Shown: positions 18,038-26,476 of the stretch, piece by piece
Numbering within the stretch: position 1 is the stretch's first letter
Layout of the letters: every line of letters starts with the position of its first letter
Assembly: GCA_963824475.1 (NCBI GenBank)
Contig: CAWGPR010000011.1
Location: forward strand, 248,001-312,000
Source: Roseiarcus sp963824475
GTDB taxonomy: Bacteria > Pseudomonadota > Alphaproteobacteria > Rhizobiales > Beijerinckiaceae
Direction of reading: 5' to 3'
Length of the DNA stretch: 64,000 nt
Notes under the pieces: generated by a model
Seen by the model: the letters and a program-made list of their open reading frames with translations, nothing else
Database searches by the model: none
Told to the model about the DNA's origin: nothing
Position numbers and translations under genes: made by a program

Positions 18038-19114
18038 GAGCGGAATCCGTTCAGGTTGTGTTGAGGGCTTGGAGTTCGCCGGGATCATACCCGCAGGCCT
18101 CGAAATAGTTTTCGCATTCGGCCGGCTTGAAGAGAGCGGCGCAGCCCTCCAGGATAGCAAGAAGTCCGACAACGGTGCGCTCGGCCAATTTTCGCAGCGC
18201 GCTTTTCAGTTTGGAAATCGCCATCTCGATGGGGTTGAAGTCCGGGCTGTATGGCGGCAGGTATCGTACCGTGCAGTTTTTCCTGGCCAGGATTTCCGCC
18301 ACTCTCGGGCTTTTGTGAGCCTTGAGATTGTCGAGCACGACGATGTCGCCTTCCTCCAAAGTCGGCAGGAGATGGTGCTCGAGCCAGGCTTCGAACGTCT
18401 CGGCGTTCATGGCGTGGTCGTAGGCCTTGGGCGCGATGACGCCTCTCAGGCGCAGGCCGAATACGAAGGTGATCGCTTTGTAATGCCCATGCGGAACACC
18501 GCAGCGCAGACGTTGGCCGCGCCGGCGCCGGCCGAAGCGGCGCGCCATGCTGGTCGTCGCCGCCGTCTCATCGACGAACACCAGTTTCAGCGGATCGAGA
18601 TCGAGTTGACAGTCGAACCATCGCCGTCGCCGCTCAAGGACGTCCGGGCGGCCCTGCTCACTCGCGTGCGCGGACTTTTTTTAAACGTGATGTCGTGGCG
18701 GTCGAAAAAGCGCCAGATCATAGACGGCGACACCTTCTCGCCTCGCGCACGCTCCAGACGGTCGCAGATTTCGTTGAGCGTAAGGTCAGGCTCGCGCCGA
18801 TGAAGGCGAAGCAGGAAATCCGTGTGGGCCTCGACGCGCTGCGAACGCGTGTCGCCGCCCATCGGCAACGGCGCGTAGCTGCCGCGCTCGCGCAACGCCG
18901 CCACCCAACGAATCGCGCTGGAAAAGCTCACCCCGAACCGCTGCGCCGCCGCACGGCAGCTCATGCCTTCCTCGCGAACCGCCGAAACCACCCGCTTGCG
19001 CAAATCCACCGACAAGGGCCCCATCCCGCGCCGCCTCCGATTCGGCGCACCCCAAGAATCACATTTCCAGCGCGTTGGGAACACCGCACGATTTAACCCG
19101 GCCGGAAACCGCTC
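18038..19114 (-). mobile_element. IS630-type insertion sequence, copy 1 (1077 bp)
   Basis: Bounded by TA on both sides (18036-18037 and 19115-19116), the TA target duplication of IS630/Tc1 elements. Terminal inverted repeats are imperfect: GAGCGG then TCCG and GGTTG match in order, about 20 of 28 positions. One transposase gene in two frames reads leftward. A second copy of identical length is at 22635-23711. Confidence 0.92.
18051..19024 (-). CDS. IS630-type transposase made by -1 frameshifting, copy 1
   Basis: The first frame starts at MGPLSVDLRKRVVSAV (ATG 19022-19024) and carries a helix-turn-helix domain (CRAAAQRFGVSFSSAIRWV); it ends at 18587. The catalytic part is in the -1 frame, with FVDET, VVLDNLKAHK and PYSPDFNPIEMAISKLK supplying the DDE triad, and ends at 18051. 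The switch point is a run of seven A (18682-18676 on this strand), reading TTT AAA AAA AGT, a classic slippery site. A single -1 slip yields a 324-residue transposase of normal size. The same run is present in the other copy, so the shift is a feature of the element and not damage. It has Arg where copy 2 has Cys in SSAI(R/C)WV. Confidence 0.9.
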
Positions 19115-19293
19115 TAAGCGGTACGCGCTGACGCGGCCGGTGTGGTACGAGTTCCACGAGGACATCACAGCGGCGATCCAGCGCGAGAGCAACATGAAAC
19201 ATTGGCCGCGCGCTTGGAAAGTTCGCCTGATCCTCGCCATGAATCCGCATTGGCGGGACTTGTATCTCGACCTAAACAATTGACCGTCGCCGC

Positions 19294-19324
19294 CGTGGAT
19301 GGCCGGGACGAGCCCGGCCATGAC
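19294..19324. repeat. CATGGCC-type dispersed palindrome, copy 4
   Basis: CGTGGATGGCCGGGACG then AGCCCGGCCATGAC, directly after the split GIY-YIG gene. Opposite orientation to copy 3, so copies 3 and 4 bracket that gene. Confidence 0.65.
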
Positions 19325-19540
19325 GCCCTCAGATGGCCCGCAGCGCTCCTTCGCGTTCAGACCTCAACCGGTAACCTGCAAAGCCTTTGCGGCCAGAGCA
19401 TAGCAGCGGGCGCAGACGCTGAGCAATGAGCGATTGACCGCGGGGCCCGCGATCGCAGGCGGCGTCGATTTGCTTCGGGCCGAAGTCGCGGGCTAATGCA
19501 GGACGACCAAAGGCGGAAGCCGCACGGAGTTGCGGTGAGC

Positions 19541-20104
19541 ATGAACGGTTGGAACCTGCGACGGGCGCTTCTTGCAGCCCTCGGCTTCACTGTCCTTACA
19601 ACGTTCGCGGTCAGGGCTGGCGAAGCGCCGCCGGAGCCGGATTCCTATCGGCAGAGCGACTATCGCGCGCCGACGCCCGCAACCCTGAAAGGCGCGCGCG
19701 TGCTCTCAACCGAGGAGGCGGCGGCAATGTGGCGCGCGGGCGACGCCGCGTTCATCGACGTCCTGCCACAGCCGCCGCGCCCCAAGAATTTGCCAGCCGA
19801 TGTCGTGTGGCGCGACAAGCCGCGGTTCGACATCCCGGCGAGTCTATGGCTGCCCGACACCGGCTACGGCGAACTCGCTCCCGTCATGCTCGACTACTTT
19901 CGGCGCGGCCTCGACAAAGCTGTGGGCGGACGCTCGCGCGCGCTCGTGTTCTATTGCCTCAAGGATTGCTGGATGTCCTGGAACGCGGCCAAACGCGCGC
20001 TCACGCTGGGCTATGCCAATGTCGCCTGGTATCCGGGGGGCTCGGACGGCTGGGCCGCGGCCGGCCTGCCGCTTGAGAAGCGCGCCCCCGAGCCGCGGCC
20101 GTAA
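19541..20104 (+). CDS. PQQ-dependent catabolism-associated CXXCW motif protein (rhodanese-like)
   Basis: Exported rhodanese-fold protein of 187 residues. The start ATG 19541 places a signal peptide first (RRALLAALGFTVLTTFAVRAG); an in-frame ATG at 19496 would add 15 polar residues and has no ribosome site. The family hallmark is VFYCLKDCWMSWNAAKRA: Cys139 and Cys143 followed by Trp144, then YANVAWYPGGSDGWAAAG. Members are found beside PQQ-dependent alcohol dehydrogenases and cytochromes c. Here it is near the SoxYZ-like carrier and metallohydrolase, but read from the other strand and now separated from them by the split GIY-YIG gene and its IS. Probable redox or sulfur-transfer accessory; precise job unknown. 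Confidence 0.85.
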   Translation: MNGWNLRRALLAALGFTVLTTFAVRAGEAPPEPDSYRQSDYRAPTPATLKGARVLSTEEAAAMWRAGDAAFIDVLPQPPRPKNLPADVVWRDKPRFDIPASLWLPDTGYGELAPVMLDYFRRGLDKAVGGRSRALVFYCLKDCWMSWNAAKRALTLGYANVAWYPGGSDGWAAAGLPLEKRAPEPRP

Positions 20105-20588
20105 CGGCTGGCGCAGGACAGCCGAGAGTTCGTCGGCGCGAAGACGGCAGAGAGTCGCCTCGACAGCGGTCGCATGGCCGACAGGGCCGGACTCCGTCGT
20201 CGAGCCTGGCGCCCGCCTCAAGCGAGGCCGACTAAGACCCCTCTCTCGGGATCGGAGCTTGCGAGTTTTTGAAACAATCTCTTGCGGTGCTCAGAAATTG
20301 TGGTATCATATCCAGATTGTCAGAAAACTCTGCGTCACGTCAGCGGGCGCTTTTCGGGAAGGAGATTTCCTTTATTTGAATCGGCCGTAACCCATTGAAA
20401 AGTCCCGATTCGGAAAAATAAGCGCTAGTAAACGCTAGCACTTTTGCTAGCGTTTATGCGCGTTTAGGAGGCGTTTATGCGCGTTTAGGAGCGTTTATCT
20501 GTCTTGGGGCGAGCGCGCTCCTTTCCCTGAAGCCCACCCGGCATTTGCGCTAGAGTGCGCGCACTTCAGCAACCAGAGCGCAAGCCCC
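20105..20588. other. Intergenic region ahead of the CoA-binding/MetY gene
   Basis: About 480 bases with no ORF of merit. AT-rich from 20270 to 20400, with TTGCGG and TATCAT 16 bases apart near 20281-20308 as a weak promoter candidate. The CGTTTA repeat cluster copy 2 occupies 20421-20499. No SAM riboswitch pattern was recognised. Confidence 0.55.
20421..20499. repeat. CGTTTA repeat cluster with inverted repeat, copy 2
   Basis: GTAAACGCTAGCA faces TGCTAGCGTTTAT across a CTTT loop (20428-20457), followed by tandem units of TTTATGCGCGTTTAGGAG and a final GCGTTTATCTG shared with copy 1 at 12.4 kb. Confidence 0.6.
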
Positions 20589-22391
20589 ATGGCCGAACTC
20601 GAACCGATTGCCTATTCCGATGCAAAGATCCGCGCGATCCTCGAGCGGGTGAGGACGATCGCGCTCGTCGGCGCATCGCCGAACTGGAACCGCCCCAGCT
20701 ACTTCGTGATGAAATACCTGCAGGGCAAAGGCTATCGCGTCATCCCCGTCAATCCCGGCATAGCCGGCAAGACCTTGCTCGGCGAGAAGGTCTACGGTTC
20801 GCTGCGTGACATCCCGGACAAGGTCGACATGGTCGACATGTTCCGCACTTCGAACGAAGCGCCCGGCGTCGTCGCCGATGCGATCGCCATCGGCGCCAAG
20901 GTTGTGTGGATGCAGTTGGGAATCCGCAACGACGCGGCCGCGAGCACGGCGGAGGCCGCGGGCCTCGAAGCGATCATGAACCGCTGTCCGAAGATCGAGT
21001 TCGGGCGGCTCGGCGGCGAACTGTCATGGAGCGGCGTCAACAGCGGCATCATCCACAACCGTCCGCCAGCGGCGCCGCTGCCGCGCCGGATCAAGAGCCG
21101 CCCCGCGCCTTCGCGCAATTTGACTTATGGCTTCGAGACCCGCGCCATTCACGCCGGCGCCGCGCCCGATCCGACCACCGGCGCGCGCTCGACCCCGATC
21201 TATCAGACGACGGCCTATGTGTTCGACGACGTCGATCACGCGGCCTCGCTCTTCAATCTGCACAATTTCGGCTACATCTATTCGCGCCTGACCAATCCGA
21301 CCGTAGCGGTGCTTGAAGAGCGCATCGCAGCGCTCGAAGGCGGCCGCGCCGCGGTCGCCGCCGCGTCCGGGCACGCGGCGCAGTTCCTGACCTTCTTCAC
21401 CCTGATGGAGCCGGGCGACGAGTTCGTCGCCTCGCGCAACCTTTATGGCGGCTCGCTTACCCAATTCGGCCTGTCGTTCAAGAAGCTCGGCTGGACCTGC
21501 CATTTCGTCGATCCGACTGACCCGGACAATTTCCGCGAGGCGCTGACGCCGAAATGCAAGGCGATCTTCATCGAGAACCTCGCCAATCCAGGCGGGATCG
21601 TCGTCGACATCGCGCGGGTCGCGGGAATCGCCCATGCGGCCGGCCTGCCCCTCATCGTCGACAACACGCTCGCGACCCCTTATCTCTGCCGGCCGATCGA
21701 GCACGGGGCCGACATCGTCGTGCATTCGACGACCAAGTTCCTGTCGGGCCACGGCAATGCGCTCGGAGGCGTCGTGGTCGAGTCGGGCAAGTTCGACTGG
21801 TTGCAGGGCGGCCGCTTTCCCTCGCTGACCGATCCGGAGCCGGCCTATCACGGGCTCAAGTTCTTCGAGAACTTCGGCGACTTCGCCTTCACCATGAAGG
21901 CGCGGGCGGTCGCCTTGCGCGATTTCGGCCCCGCGCTCGCGCCAATGAACGCGTTCCTCACCATCACCGGGGTCGAAACCCTGCATGTGCGGATGGAGCG
22001 CCATGTTGAGAACGCGCGCAAGGTCGCGGAATTTCTCGCGAAGCACCCGAAGGTCGCCTGGGTGTCCTACGCCAGCCTGAAGGACAGTCCCTATTACAAG
22101 CTCGCGCAAAAGTATCTGCCGAAAGGCGCAGGCGCGGTGTTCACCTTTGGCGTGAAGGGCGGCTTCGAGGCCGGCGTCAAGTTGGTCGAAGGCGTGCGCC
22201 TGTTCTCGCATCTGGCCAATATCGGCGACACGCGCAGCTTGATCCTGCACCCGGCCTCGACGACGCACCGCCAACTCACCGACGAGCAGCGCGCGGCGGC
22301 CGGCGCCGGCGACGACGTCATCCGGCTCTCGATCGGCCTTGAGACCGCCGATGATCTGATCCGCGACCTCGATCAGGCGCTGGAAGCTTGA
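20589..22391 (+). CDS. Fusion of CoA-binding (YccU-like) domain and O-acetylhomoserine sulfhydrylase
   Basis: Two proteins in one 600-residue frame. Residues 1-155 are a CoA-binding/YccU Rossmann domain (IALVGASPNWNRPSYFVMKYL, YRVIPVNPG, KVVWMQLGIRND). Residues about 178-600 are a complete PLP-dependent O-acetylhomoserine sulfhydrylase (MetY), starting YGFETRAIHAGAAPDP, with the PLP lysine Lys383 in VHSTTKFLSGHGNALGG and HPASTTHRQL near the end. MetY makes homocysteine from O-acetylhomoserine and sulfide. The linker is Pro/Arg-rich (PPAAPLPRRIKSRPAPSR). A TTG at about 21118 could start MetY separately, but no ribosome site precedes it. In related bacteria the two are usually separate adjacent genes, so this looks like a genuine or recent fusion. 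Confidence 0.85.
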   Translation: MAELEPIAYSDAKIRAILERVRTIALVGASPNWNRPSYFVMKYLQGKGYRVIPVNPGIAGKTLLGEKVYGSLRDIPDKVDMVDMFRTSNEAPGVVADAIAIGAKVVWMQLGIRNDAAASTAEAAGLEAIMNRCPKIEFGRLGGELSWSGVNSGIIHNRPPAAPLPRRIKSRPAPSRNLTYGFETRAIHAGAAPDPTTGARSTPIYQTTAYVFDDVDHAASLFNLHNFGYIYSRLTNPTVAVLEERIAALEGGRAAVAAASGHAAQFLTFFTLMEPGDEFVASRNLYGGSLTQFGLSFKKLGWTCHFVDPTDPDNFREALTPKCKAIFIENLANPGGIVVDIARVAGIAHAAGLPLIVDNTLATPYLCRPIEHGADIVVHSTTKFLSGHGNALGGVVVESGKFDWLQGGRFPSLTDPEPAYHGLKFFENFGDFAFTMKARAVALRDFGPALAPMNAFLTITGVETLHVRMERHVENARKVAEFLAKHPKVAWVSYASLKDSPYYKLAQKYLPKGAGAVFTFGVKGGFEAGVKLVEGVRLFSHLANIGDTRSLILHPASTTHRQLTDEQRAAAGAGDDVIRLSIGLETADDLIRDLDQALEA

Positions 22392-22634
22392 GGGGTCGTC
22401 TCACCCGTTATTAGAGAGGGTCCGCGGCGGCGGATTGAACCGTGTTTCGCGGATGGACGGTCGCGCCTAGAATTGCCGCGGCTCGCAAAGTCCTCAATCT
22501 AGCGAAGAAAATCGCTGCACTTTTGCACTTCGCCCGCGCCCCAGGGCGCGATCGGAACTGTCGAGGTCGAGTTCTTGGGCGATCCTTCGATCAGCTTGTC
22601 GCTGTAGGTCATGTAGACCAAGATGTTGCGCTTA

Positions 22635-23711
22635 GAGCGGAATCCGTTCAGGTTGTGTTGAGGGCTTGGAGTTCGCCGGGATCATACCCGCAGGCCTCGA
22701 AATAGTTTTCGCATTCGGCCGGCTTGAAGAGAGCGGCGCAGCCCTCCAGGATAGCAAGAAGTCCGACAACGGTGCGCTCGGCCAATTTTCGCAGCGCGCT
22801 TTTCAGTTTGGAAATCGCCATCTCGATGGGGTTGAAGTCCGGGCTGTATGGCGGCAGGTATCGTACCGTGCAGTTTTTCCTGGCCAGGATTTCCGCCACT
22901 CTCGGGCTTTTGTGAGCCTTGAGATTGTCGAGCACGACGATGTCGCCTTCCTCCAAAGTCGGCAGGAGATGGTGCTCGAGCCAGGCTTCGAACGTCTCGG
23001 CGTTCATGGCGTGGTCGTAGGCCTTGGGCGCGATGACGCCTCTCAGGCGCAGGCCGAATACGAAGGTGATCGCTTTGTAATGCCCATGCGGAACACCGCA
23101 GCGCAGACGTTGGCCGCGCCGGCGCCGGCCGAAGCGGCGCGCCATGCTGGTCGTCGCCGCCGTCTCATCGACGAACACCAGTTTCAGCGGATCGAGATCG
23201 AGTTGACAGTCGAACCATCGCCGTCGCCGCTCAAGGACGTCCGGGCGGCCCTGCTCACTCGCGTGCGCGGACTTTTTTTAAACGTGATGTCGTGGCGGTC
23301 GAAAAAGCGCCAGATCATAGACGGCGACACCTTCTCGCCTCGCGCACGCTCCAGACGGTCGCAGATTTCGTTGAGCGTAAGGTCAGGCTCGCGCCGATGA
23401 AGGCGAAGCAGGAAATCCGTGTGGGCCTCGACGCGCTGCGAACGCGTGTCGCCGCCCATCGGCAACGGCGCGTAGCTGCCGCGCTCGCGCAACGCCGCCA
23501 CCCAACAAATCGCGCTGGAAAAGCTCACCCCGAACCGCTGCGCCGCCGCACGGCAGCTCATGCCTTCCTCGCGAACCGCCGAAACCACCCGCTTGCGCAA
23601 ATCCACCGACAAGGGCCCCATCCCGCGCCGCCTCCGATTCGGCGCACCCCAAGAATCACATTTCCAGCGCGTTGGGAACACCGCACAATTCAACCCGGCC
23701 GGAAACCGCTC
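22635..23711 (-). mobile_element. IS630-type insertion sequence, copy 2 (1077 bp)
   Basis: Same length and orientation as copy 1, flanked by TA at 22633-22634 and 23712-23713. By eye only three bases differ between the copies (one in the transposase, two near the right end), pointing to recent transposition. Confidence 0.92.
22648..23621 (-). CDS. IS630-type transposase made by -1 frameshifting, copy 2
   Basis: As copy 1: a first frame from MGPLSVDLRKRV (ATG at 23619-23621) to 23184, then the DDE domain in the -1 frame ending at 22648, joined at a run of seven A. It differs by Cys in place of Arg in the helix-turn-helix segment SSAICWVAAL, which could weaken DNA binding. All three DDE motifs are intact. 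Confidence 0.9.
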
Positions 23712-24276
23712 TAGCGTCGCAGCCTCTCACGATTTGCATCTTCTTGAAAAAAAGCGACCGGCGCTCACTGAAAACCACGTCGCCCTGGGAGAACTTGTCC
23801 TTGAATTTAATCGGAGCATATTGACGGCAGGCGAGCGAGATATCCGACGTCTGTTCGGCCAAGCCGAGCGCGCCGGAAAGGCCGCCTTTTTCGGGCGTCG
23901 TGAAGTGACAGGCGACCCCCTCGACCACCGGGTCGTCGACGCCGTAGACGGCCAGCTTATCGTTCGGCGTCAGAAACTTGAATGTCGTCGATTTGCGGAA
24001 GATCAGGTCCGGGTCGGCGGACTGGGCGTGCGCGGCCGAGATCGTTGCCAGCGCCGCGAGGCTCGCGGCGGCCGCCCGCCAAACGGACATCGCCATATTC
24101 TTCCATCCTTCAGGATTGCGGTCGCGTTGCGGGACCGGGTCGCGCCTATTCCTTAGGCTCCGCGCGCGGCATGGCAAGGGCGGTTCGCTGCCGCGCGTCG
24201 AGTTGCGCTCCGCGAACATGCGCCGGCTGGAAACGCCTTGCGGGAGCGAACCGGGCCGCCCGCCCACTTCCTCCGC

Positions 24277-24840
24277 TCAGAAGCTGAAAGATTGCTGCGC
24301 CGCCTCTGGCGCCCCAACGCGAACGCCTTCCAATTCGAGCATGCGCATCTTCGTCCTTGAGCCGCCGGGCGCCGAGAAACCGCCAATCTTGCCGCCGGCA
24401 GCCAGCACCCGGTGACAGGGAATGATCAATGGCGCGGGATTCCTGGCCATCGCCTCGCCGACGTCGCGAGCCGCCTCGCGGCCCGCGCCAACCTCCTTCG
24501 CCAGCGCGCCATAGGTGGTGGCGCGGCCCCAGCCGACGCGGCGCAGGGCGGCGTAAATTTGGGCGAAGAATGGGTCCTCGGCGGCGAGATCGAGCCGGAC
24601 ATGCGAAAAGTCCGTTTCCTCGCCGTCAAAGTACCGTTTGGCCGCCGCGACAACCGCGGCGACCTCGTCCGGCGGCATGGCCGGCTCCGCGCCAAAGACG
24701 CGGCGGCGCATCGGCCGGTCAGCCGCCTCGGCGCTTTTCACCGGCAATTGAAAGCGCGCGACCCCCGCGTCGCTCCAGGCGATCGCGCAGAATCCCATTC
24801 CAGTCTCGAAGACGTGATAACGCTGCTCGGCTTGGGTCAT
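24277..24840 (-). CDS. ogt: Methylated-DNA-[protein]-cysteine S-methyltransferase
   Basis: Removes alkyl groups from O6-alkylguanine by irreversible transfer to its own cysteine. From ATG 24840 the protein has 187 residues. The C-terminal domain shows the hinge and recognition region VGWGRATTYGALAKEVG and the active site LIIPCHRVLAAGGKIGGFS with acceptor Cys142; the motif PCHRV is diagnostic. The N-terminal domain is of the short Ogt type, without Ada metal-binding or AraC parts. A longer frame to 24876 is open, but MTQAEQRYHVFET is the better start. It is a single gene convergent with nothing nearby; creA lies just downstream in the same direction. Confidence 0.92.
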   Translation of the reverse strand: MTQAEQRYHVFETGMGFCAIAWSDAGVARFQLPVKSAEAADRPMRRRVFGAEPAMPPDEVAAVVAAAKRYFDGEETDFSHVRLDLAAEDPFFAQIYAALRRVGWGRATTYGALAKEVGAGREAARDVGEAMARNPAPLIIPCHRVLAAGGKIGGFSAPGGSRTKMRMLELEGVRVGAPEAAQQSFSF

Positions 24841-24955
24841 TGCATCGCGTCTCGTTTCATCGTGAGCCGGGAACATGCGCCGCCGGGCCTCAAATTCAAC
24901 CTGATTCCTGTGCTCGCATTCGGCCCTCGGCCAACACGCGCCAAAGCCTGCGCTG

Positions 24956-25789
24956 TCACCCGCCGGCGCGCATCATGTCGGCGAGCGCGTTGCGCATTGA
25001 GGTGCTGGGCACTCCGAACAACCCGCCGTAGGGTTCGTCCATATCGAGGATGACGAAGACCGCGATCGTGATCAACAGCGCGCACAAAACCATCACCGTC
25101 GCCACCATCGCATTGGGCCGCGCCGTCAGGCCAAACGTTCCAAACAGGATCGCAAGCCAGATCACCAGCACCCAGTAGAATGGCGCCGAGATGGATGCGC
25201 GGGTTCCTTCGATCACTTTCCACCTGGCCTTTATCAAATCGCTATACTGCTGATCGCAATCCGCGAGCACCCTCTCGTGCACTGCATCCGCAGGCTTAAG
25301 CGACCGGACCTCGAGGCCGACATCGCTCAAGATATCGGATAAGACGAGGGATTCGCCAGTTAGCGGCATTTTCGACGGGTCGGGAAAAACGACGCCGGAA
25401 GGACGCGGCTCGTCGGGCCATGTGCTGGCGATGACCGCCGCGACATATCCACGCAATTGCCCGCGAATCGACGCCGTCTCGGGACCGTAGTCGCGCAAGC
25501 AGCGGTCGAGCTGAGCCAGTTGCGCAGCGTCCTCGCCGCGAGCGCTATAAGCGGCGTCGAAACCGGCTTTGACCGAAGTCGTGAGAAGACCGAGCACGAT
25601 CGCTGTGAAGGTGACAAGGAGCGTGATTAGGAGCTGCACCAACGCGATGGACTGAGGCGTCCGGTGCGTCTCCGGCAGGCGGGAATGGATGAAGAAGCCG
25701 AACGCGGCGCTCGCGCACATGGCGACGAATACGATCAGGGAATTGACGGGGTCTTGCACTGGTTGGCCTGCCGCTCGAAATCGGGTCAC
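24956..25789 (-). CDS. DUF4239 (bestrophin-like) membrane protein
   Basis: A 277-residue protein with two hydrophobic helices near the N-terminus (about residues 17-35 and 47-70: LIVFVAMCASAAFGFFIHS and LVQLLITLLVTFTAIVLGLLT) and two near the C-terminus (about 200-250), enclosing a soluble domain with LDRCLRDYGPET and RGQLRGYVAAVI. This layout matches DUF4239, a family often annotated as bestrophin-like and suspected to form channels; function is not established. It stands beside a small exported protein gene in the same direction. Confidence 0.7.
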   Translation of the reverse strand: MTRFRAAGQPVQDPVNSLIVFVAMCASAAFGFFIHSRLPETHRTPQSIALVQLLITLLVTFTAIVLGLLTTSVKAGFDAAYSARGEDAAQLAQLDRCLRDYGPETASIRGQLRGYVAAVIASTWPDEPRPSGVVFPDPSKMPLTGESLVLSDILSDVGLEVRSLKPADAVHERVLADCDQQYSDLIKARWKVIEGTRASISAPFYWVLVIWLAILFGTFGLTARPNAMVATVMVLCALLITIAVFVILDMDEPYGGLFGVPSTSMRNALADMMRAGG

Positions 25790-25853
25790 GGGCGCGTCGA
25801 AAACCTCGGCCGTGTCGGTCGAAGGCCACCGCGCCTTGAGTCGCGCGCGGCCG

Positions 25854-26129
25854 TCAATAGCCGCCGCCTCCGTGCTCGTAGGCGAAGTCGATGCCGGCTT
25901 GGACCTCTCCCATCGCGCGTTCGATGAGGCGCATAGCCCGCTCGCGATGGCCGCCCTTGTTTGGCGTCGCCGCCCGCAAGGACCCCAGCGCGGCCTCGAG
26001 CGCCGACAAGGCGCGCTCCATGTTGCCTTGATAGGCGAACGCGCGTGTTGAGGTGAGCGCCAGCGCTGATCCTGCGGCGCCGGCGGTCGCGATTCGAAGA
26101 AGCTCGCGGCGGCAAGGAGTGGCAGTCAT
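25854..26129 (-). CDS. Small exported protein with Tat-like signal (91 aa)
   Basis: No known function. Starts MTATPCRRELLRIATAGAAG, with a twin-arginine-like segment and hydrophobic stretch ending near AFAYQ, then a short helical mature part (MERALSALEAALGSLRAATP, GGHRERAMRLIERAMGEVQ) and a Gly-rich end HGGGGY. The helical repeat-like LRAA/RAM pattern is found in small conserved exported proteins of rhizobia. It precedes the DUF4239 gene by about 65 bases in the same direction, so they may be co-transcribed. Confidence 0.65.
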   Translation of the reverse strand: MTATPCRRELLRIATAGAAGSALALTSTRAFAYQGNMERALSALEAALGSLRAATPNKGGHRERAMRLIERAMGEVQAGIDFAYEHGGGGY

Positions 26130-26476
26130 CGGTTCTCGGTCCTTTTCGACAGAGGGGGAGCGGAGGGAGATCTTCCCGCGCCGAAGCGTCTTTTCGTTTC
26201 GCCAACCGTTTCCTTAAATTAGACGTTTTCTGAAAAATACAGAACGCACAAATAAATGGGCTTACCGGCGAGGAGACCGGGTGGCTTCCGCGCCTCACGC
26301 CACTTGGCTCGCATATCGAGCGCTGCTTGACCCGGCGCTCTCCCGGCTGACCTATGGTGATCTACGGACAGCGACCGAGCAAGCGACGTCCGGTGCTCCA
26401 GCCTCGGCCTCACTGGAGCTGCGACGCTTCCGCGGTCACCCTTCCCCCGGCCCCCGATTCGCCCCATATTGTCGCC
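26130..26476. other. Intergenic region ahead of uvrB
   Basis: About 350 bases. An AT-rich patch at 26205-26260 is the best place for divergent promoters of uvrB and the small exported protein. No GTTC/GAAC-spaced LexA box was found by eye. The open frame upstream of the uvrB ATG is not protein-like. Confidence 0.5.

Larger units (their letters stand above)
17914..19283 (+). pseudogene. GIY-YIG nuclease-like protein split by an IS630-type element
   Basis: The 5' part (17914-18037) encodes GWVYIMTSRPNGTLHVGVT...REGLCGGFT, the start of a small GIY-YIG protein of the YhbQ/UPF0213 kind. The 3' part (19117-19283) continues in frame with KRYALTRPVWYEFHEDITAAI and ends HWRDLYLDLNN. Removing the element and one copy of the duplicated TA gives a 96-residue protein, the usual length for the family, so the gene was intact before insertion apart from a His in place of the usual Tyr in the YIG-like motif. 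These small proteins are putative nucleases of poorly known role. Broken now. Confidence 0.85.
22499..24096 (-). pseudogene. creA: CreA family protein split by an IS630-type element
   Basis: The N-terminal part (24096 down to 23714) has a signal peptide (RAAAASLAALATISAAHAQ), then RKSTTFKFLTPNDKLAVYGVDDP, VACHFTTPEKGGLSGALGLAE, and FSERRSLFFKKMQIVRGCDA. The C-terminal part (22634 down to 22499) continues KRNILVYMTYSDKLIEGSPKNS and ends CSDFLR. Removing the element and one TA gives an unbroken 172-residue protein of normal CreA length. CreA is a conserved periplasmic protein of unknown biochemical function named for its place beside creBC in E. coli. Start supported by GGAAG before ATG 24096. 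The IS cuts within the last quarter, so a truncated exported product is still possible. Confidence 0.9.

Noticed and set aside
18051..19024. Frameshifted transposase as a decayed pseudogene
   Set aside because: Both copies have the same A7 slippery run and intact DDE motifs, which fits programmed frameshifting.
20105..20588. SAM-II riboswitch ahead of the MetY gene
   Set aside because: This is expected in many alphaproteobacteria, but the conserved loop and pseudoknot pattern was not found by eye, and the first domain is CoA-binding, not MetY.
26130..26476. LexA box controlling uvrB
   Set aside because: No GTTC-N7-GTTC or GAAC-N7-GAAC arrangement was found; one GAAC lacks its partner.
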